From: Enterococcus_D entomosocium
GTDB lineage: Bacteria; Bacillota; Bacilli; Lactobacillales; Enterococcaceae
Reading direction: 5' to 3' (one strand)
NCBI RefSeq assembly: GCF_030441895.1
Contig: NZ_JARJAS010000017.1
Length of the DNA stretch: 64,000 nt
Position 1 is the stretch's first letter. Every line of letters starts with the position of its first letter. Shown piece by piece: positions 61,054 through 64,000 of this stretch. Made by a program: the position numbers and the translations under genes. The notes under the pieces are model-generated. The model worked only from the letters and a program-made list of their open reading frames with translations, ran no database searches and was not told the origin of the DNA.

Positions 61054-61602
61054 ATAGATTCCCCCTCGATAGGTAATCATCTTTGTTCCCATCTGCAATA
61101 AAAAAAGTATCTAATTTGTATCAATATATTCTACTTTTGCAATTGATTCAAGACAATATCGATGAAACGAATAAGAATTATCGATCTTGCACATCAATTA
61201 CTCTTGTATAAGTACGGGGGACCATACATTGAATCGTGGCATTTTCCACTGTACCTGTCTCTTTATTCTATTCAAATGAGACATGCCATTTGAATCACTA
61301 GCGATCATTGATTTTATTGATAGCGATGCTATTAAACCTGTTCAATCACTTTTTCATTTACTGTGAAAAGCATTTATTTATTAAATACGGTATATAGCCT
61401 CTCTTTCTGTTTTCCTCTTTTTATACGCTTATCATCGAATGAGAAATCATGGATAAGTAAAACGCAACGCTTAGGGTTAGTTGACTATCGAAAGCAAAGA
61501 TGTACTATTTACCATGTCAGGCCCTCAAAGCCTGCAACTATTCTCTTGTAACAGATCCTGGAAACCTTATCAATTTCAATATTTACATAAAATAAAACAA
61601 AA
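61054..61602. other. AT-rich intergenic region
   Basis: About 550 bases between the SnoaL-like gene and the csp terminator. The open frame of 62 codons on the plus strand (61363-61551) has no ribosome site, and its composition is Leu/Ser/Phe-rich in an uninformative way. I see no recognised gene, RNA or repeat. Confidence 0.5.
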
Positions 61603-61632
61603 AAAAGCGAGAACCCAATGGATTCTCGCTTG
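61603..61632 (-). terminator. Terminator of the cold-shock gene
   Basis: AAGCGAGAA (61605-61613) and TTCTCGCTT (61623-61631) form a stem followed by T8 on the minus strand, about 12 bases after the stop. Confidence 0.9.
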
Positions 61633-61642
61633 TTAACGTCAA

Positions 61643-61843
61643 TTAACCTTTAACGATGTTTGTTGCTTGTAAGCCACGTTGGCCTTCTTCAACGTCGAAA
61701 GTCACTGCTTGACCTTCTTCTAAAGTTTTGAAGCCGTCGCCTTGGATAGCTGAGAAGTGAGCAAATACATCATTGCCGTCTTCACCTGTAATAAATCCAA
61801 AACCTTTATCTGCATTAAACCATTTTACTGTACCGTTATTCAT
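61643..61843 (-). CDS. csp: Cold-shock protein
   Basis: This 66-residue single cold-shock domain begins MNNGTVKWFNADKGFGFITG. It has RNP1 (KGFGFIT) and RNP2 (VFAHFSAI), and the C-terminal QRGLQATNIVKG is typical. It binds single-stranded nucleic acid and melts RNA structure. ATG 61843 has GGAGG upstream; the frame continues upstream through the leader but is not coding. The long leader with a hairpin is typical of cold-induced csp genes. Confidence 0.96.
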   Translation of the reverse strand: MNNGTVKWFNADKGFGFITGEDGNDVFAHFSAIQGDGFKTLEEGQAVTFDVEEGQRGLQATNIVKG

Positions 61844-61859
61844 AAACGTATACCTCCAT

Positions 61860-61909
61860 ATTACACATCGACTGTGTTTATTTGTTTGTAATAGAAAATG
61901 ATGTGTAAT
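61860..61909 (-). promoter_or_regulatory. Hairpin in the csp 5' untranslated region
   Basis: ATTACACATC (61900-61909 on the minus strand) pairs with GATGTGTAAT (61860-61869) around a 30-base loop. The GGAGG ribosome site lies 2-3 bases after the stem. Such folding could change with temperature and control translation. Confidence 0.55.
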
Positions 61910-61969
61910 TGAAGTGTGTATCAATAGAAAAGATAAACAAGTATTAACATATCAGAACTTTACCTATTC

Positions 61970-61998
61970 ATCATAGCACGGTTAAAATAAAATAGCAA
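61970..61998 (-). promoter_or_regulatory. csp promoter
   Basis: TTGCTA (61993-61998), a 17-base spacer and TATGAT (61970-61975) preceded by TGC give a good promoter. The predicted leader is about 120 bases. Confidence 0.75.
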
Positions 61999-62090
61999 AT
62001 AAATTTGGGCTTTTTTCTTGATAATAAGCGAAATTGTTAAGAAACCTTATGATTAAGCCTAGGAATTGCTTTATCTGGAAGAATCAAAAA

Positions 62091-63551
62091 TCAAAGAGTT
62101 GCGCCGTTTGAAGCAATTACTTTTTTGTACCAATCAAAAGATGCTTTCTTGATGCGTTTCTTTGTGCCATTGCCTTCATCGTCTTGGTCGACGTAGATAA
62201 AACCATAGCGTTTCGACATTTGTGAGGTCGAAGCACTGATGATATCGATGCAGCCCCATGCCGTATAGCCAAAGACCTCGACGCCATCATGTAAGGCTTC
62301 ATTGATTTGTTCAATATGCTGACGCAGATAGTCGATTCGATAAAAATCATCGATCGTGCCATCTTCGTTTACGACATCCTCTGCTCCCAAACCGTTTTCG
62401 GCAATAAACAAAGGTTTTTGGTAGCGGTCATAGAGTTGATTCAATGCTGTTCGCAACCCTTTGGGATCGATCTGCCAGCCCCATTTACTGCTTGGCAAAT
62501 AGGGGTTTTTGATCCCACCAGTAATCAAATTCCCGACAGCACTTTCCAATCGTTCTGGATGCGCGCTGACTGCACTGGACATATAGTAACTAAAGGAAAC
62601 AAAATCCACAGGGTTTTCCCGGATGACTTCTAAATCTCCTGGTTCGATCACCAATTCCACTCCTTTTTCTTCAAACATGCGGTTGGCATATGCTGGATAA
62701 TAGCCTCTTGCCTGCACATCACTGAAAAAGAGTGAGGTTCGTTGACTTTCGACTGTTTTTTGGACATCGTCCGGATCACAGCTGTACGGCGTTAATAATT
62801 GATAGCTGATCATGCAGCCAACCTTAGCATCGGGAATCAATCGATGGCAATAGTCAGTCACGATTGCGCTGGCGACAAATTGATGGTGCGCCCCTTGGTA
62901 CTTTTCTTGTTCAATATTAGGATGGCCTTCTTCAATGATCCCAACACTAACATATGGATGGTGTTTGACACAGTTGATTTCATTAAAAGTCACCCAGTAT
63001 TTGACTTTCTTTTGGTATCGCTCAATCACCGTCTTGGCAAAACGGACATGAAAGTCGATCACTTGCCGATTCGGCCATCCTCCATACTCAGTCACTAAAT
63101 ACAAAGGCATCTCATAATGGGATAGTGATACCACTGGTTCAATCCCATACTTCAAACATTCATCAAAGACTGCGTCGTAAAATGCCAATCCAGCTTCGTT
63201 TGGCTCTACCTCATTCCCCTTTGGAAAGATCCGTGTCCAAGCAATTGACATCCGATAGGCTTTGAAGCCCATCTCAGCAAATAAGCGAATATCTTCTTTA
63301 AAGTGATGATAAAAATCGATGCCCTGTCTTTTCGGATAGTATTTCGTGCTGTTAGGATCCTGTGCTTCTGCAACTTGCTGATGAGTCATCATATGCCATT
63401 GGTCAGTCCAACGTTCTTTCGGCATTGAGGAATCGAACAGATAGACATCAGAAACCGACAAGCCTTTTCCATCGATCCCAGAGCCTCCTTCAACTTGGTT
63501 GGCAGCTGTTGCTCCCCCCCAGAGGAAATCTTTTGGAAAATAACTTTTCAT
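62091..63551 (-). CDS. bglA: 6-phospho-beta-glucosidase, GH1
   Basis: This glycoside hydrolase family 1 enzyme hydrolyses PTS-imported phosphorylated beta-glucosides such as cellobiose 6-phosphate. The 486 residues start MKSYFPKDFLWGGATAANQ. The acid/base Glu is in WVTFNEIN, and the nucleophile Glu in FIAENGLG near residue 385. The C-terminus SKRYGFIYVDQDDEGNGTKKRIKKASFDWYKKVI has the phosphate-binding Ser-Lys-Arg-Tyr region. AAAGGAGG precedes the ATG. It directly follows a second GH1 gene by one base. Confidence 0.94.
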   Translation of the reverse strand: MKSYFPKDFLWGGATAANQVEGGSGIDGKGLSVSDVYLFDSSMPKERWTDQWHMMTHQQVAEAQDPNSTKYYPKRQGIDFYHHFKEDIRLFAEMGFKAYRMSIAWTRIFPKGNEVEPNEAGLAFYDAVFDECLKYGIEPVVSLSHYEMPLYLVTEYGGWPNRQVIDFHVRFAKTVIERYQKKVKYWVTFNEINCVKHHPYVSVGIIEEGHPNIEQEKYQGAHHQFVASAIVTDYCHRLIPDAKVGCMISYQLLTPYSCDPDDVQKTVESQRTSLFFSDVQARGYYPAYANRMFEEKGVELVIEPGDLEVIRENPVDFVSFSYYMSSAVSAHPERLESAVGNLITGGIKNPYLPSSKWGWQIDPKGLRTALNQLYDRYQKPLFIAENGLGAEDVVNEDGTIDDFYRIDYLRQHIEQINEALHDGVEVFGYTAWGCIDIISASTSQMSKRYGFIYVDQDDEGNGTKKRIKKASFDWYKKVIASNGATL

Positions 63552-63552
63552 T

Positions 63553-64000
63553 TTACTTGCCTCCTTTCAAAAATGATTCGTACGCCAACGCTTCCCCATT
63601 CGTGGCGATCACTTGCTGATAATACGCAAAACTAGCTTTTTTCTTGCGGGAAAGATCTCCGCTACCATCATTTTGCTTATCGACATAGATAAAGCCGTAT
63701 CGTTTTTCCATCTCTCCTGTCCCCGCAGAAACGATATCGATCGGTCCCCACCATGTATAGCCTAGAATCGTTGCGCCATCTTTGATCGATTCCGCCATTG
63801 CCTTTACATGGTCTTTCAAATAAGCCATCCGTTCTTCATCGACGATCGATCCATCTTCATTGACAACATCCTTTAAACCAATTCCGTTTTCAACGATAAA
63901 TAATGGTTTTTGATAGCGATCAGTCAATTCGCTGCAAACATAGCGTAATGCCAACGGATCGATCGGCCATCCCCAAGCAGTTTCTTTTAGGTAAGGATTC
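63553..64000 (-). CDS. Second GH1 6-phospho-beta-glucosidase, C-terminal part, cut by window edge
   Basis: The open frame runs to the window end; in frame from the edge it reads NPYLKETAWGWPIDPLALRY, so the gene clearly continues beyond 64000 and the TTG at 63954 is not a start. The nucleophile Glu is in FIVENGIG, and the C-terminal phosphate site is EKRYGFIYVD. It is a paralogue of the downstream bglA and is in the same transcript. A PTS permease may lie further upstream, outside the window. Confidence 0.92.
   Translation of the reverse strand, partial: NPYLKETAWGWPIDPLALRYVCSELTDRYQKPLFIVENGIGLKDVVNEDGSIVDEERMAYLKDHVKAMAESIKDGATILGYTWWGPIDIVSAGTGEMEKRYGFIYVDKQNDGSGDLSRKKKASFAYYQQVIATNGEALAYESFLKGGK

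Noticed and set aside
61363..61551. 62-codon frame in the region before csp
   Set aside because: No ribosome site, no promoter I can defend, and composition typical of random AT-rich sequence.
1..64000. tRNA, rRNA or mobile elements
   Set aside because: No cloverleaf-like sequence, no rRNA signature and no transposase or integrase frame was seen on either strand; subtle remnants could be missed by eye.

Overview
The window looks like an Enterococcus chromosome or that of a very close lactic-acid relative. The gene content, the dcw gene order, the PcsB-type hydrolase, HelD and the moderate GC all fit. The E. casseliflavus/gallinarum or E. avium branches are possible, but I cannot fix the species by eye. 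I see no insertion sequence, prophage, CRISPR array, rRNA or tRNA.

Layout. (1) 1-18.8 kb, minus strand: the division and cell-wall (dcw) cluster, transcribed DUF3397 - mraZ - rsmH - ftsL - pbp2X - mraY - murD - murG - divIB - ftsA - ftsZ - ylmE - sepF - ylmG - ylmH - divIVA, followed by T-box-controlled ileS. The ileS leader carries four tandem 86-bp repeats. (2) 19.1-26.3 kb: DUF4044 small protein, cls, ftsEX, prfB with its programmed frameshift, and secA. (3) 26.4-32 kb: a maltodextrin ABC operon with its LacI-type repressor. (4) 32.1-36.4 kb: hpf, comFA/comFC, an orphan PTS IIB, a DUF7662-like protein and yigZ. (5) 36.6-42.5 kb: a GntR regulator and a 1408-residue 2-hydroxyacyl-CoA dehydratase-activase protein, divergent from a TetR regulator. 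(6) 42.5-44.9 kb: small unknown proteins, then an apparently Zur-controlled operon of zinc-free ribosomal protein paralogues (L33, S14, L32) with a 44-residue protein. (7) 45-54.5 kb: S9 peptidase, tocopherol-cyclase-like protein, PadR module, a fructose-type PTS/aldolase/DeoR operon and an old yellow enzyme. (8) 54.7-64 kb: helD, a PcsB-like CHAP hydrolase, a membrane-anchored metallophosphoesterase, a SnoaL-like protein, a cold-shock protein and two tandem GH1 6-phospho-beta-glucosidases, the second cut by the window edge.

Connections. FtsEX, PcsB and the dcw genes together supply septal wall synthesis and splitting. The pcsB promoter has a WalR-like direct repeat, and mraZ has a 10-bp-periodic operator over its own start site. 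The most unusual signals are three genes (ylmG, divIB, metallophosphoesterase) whose only well-placed start codon is AUU behind a strong ribosome binding site, and the 86-bp repeat array in the ileS leader, whose hairpin shows three compensatory base-pair changes.
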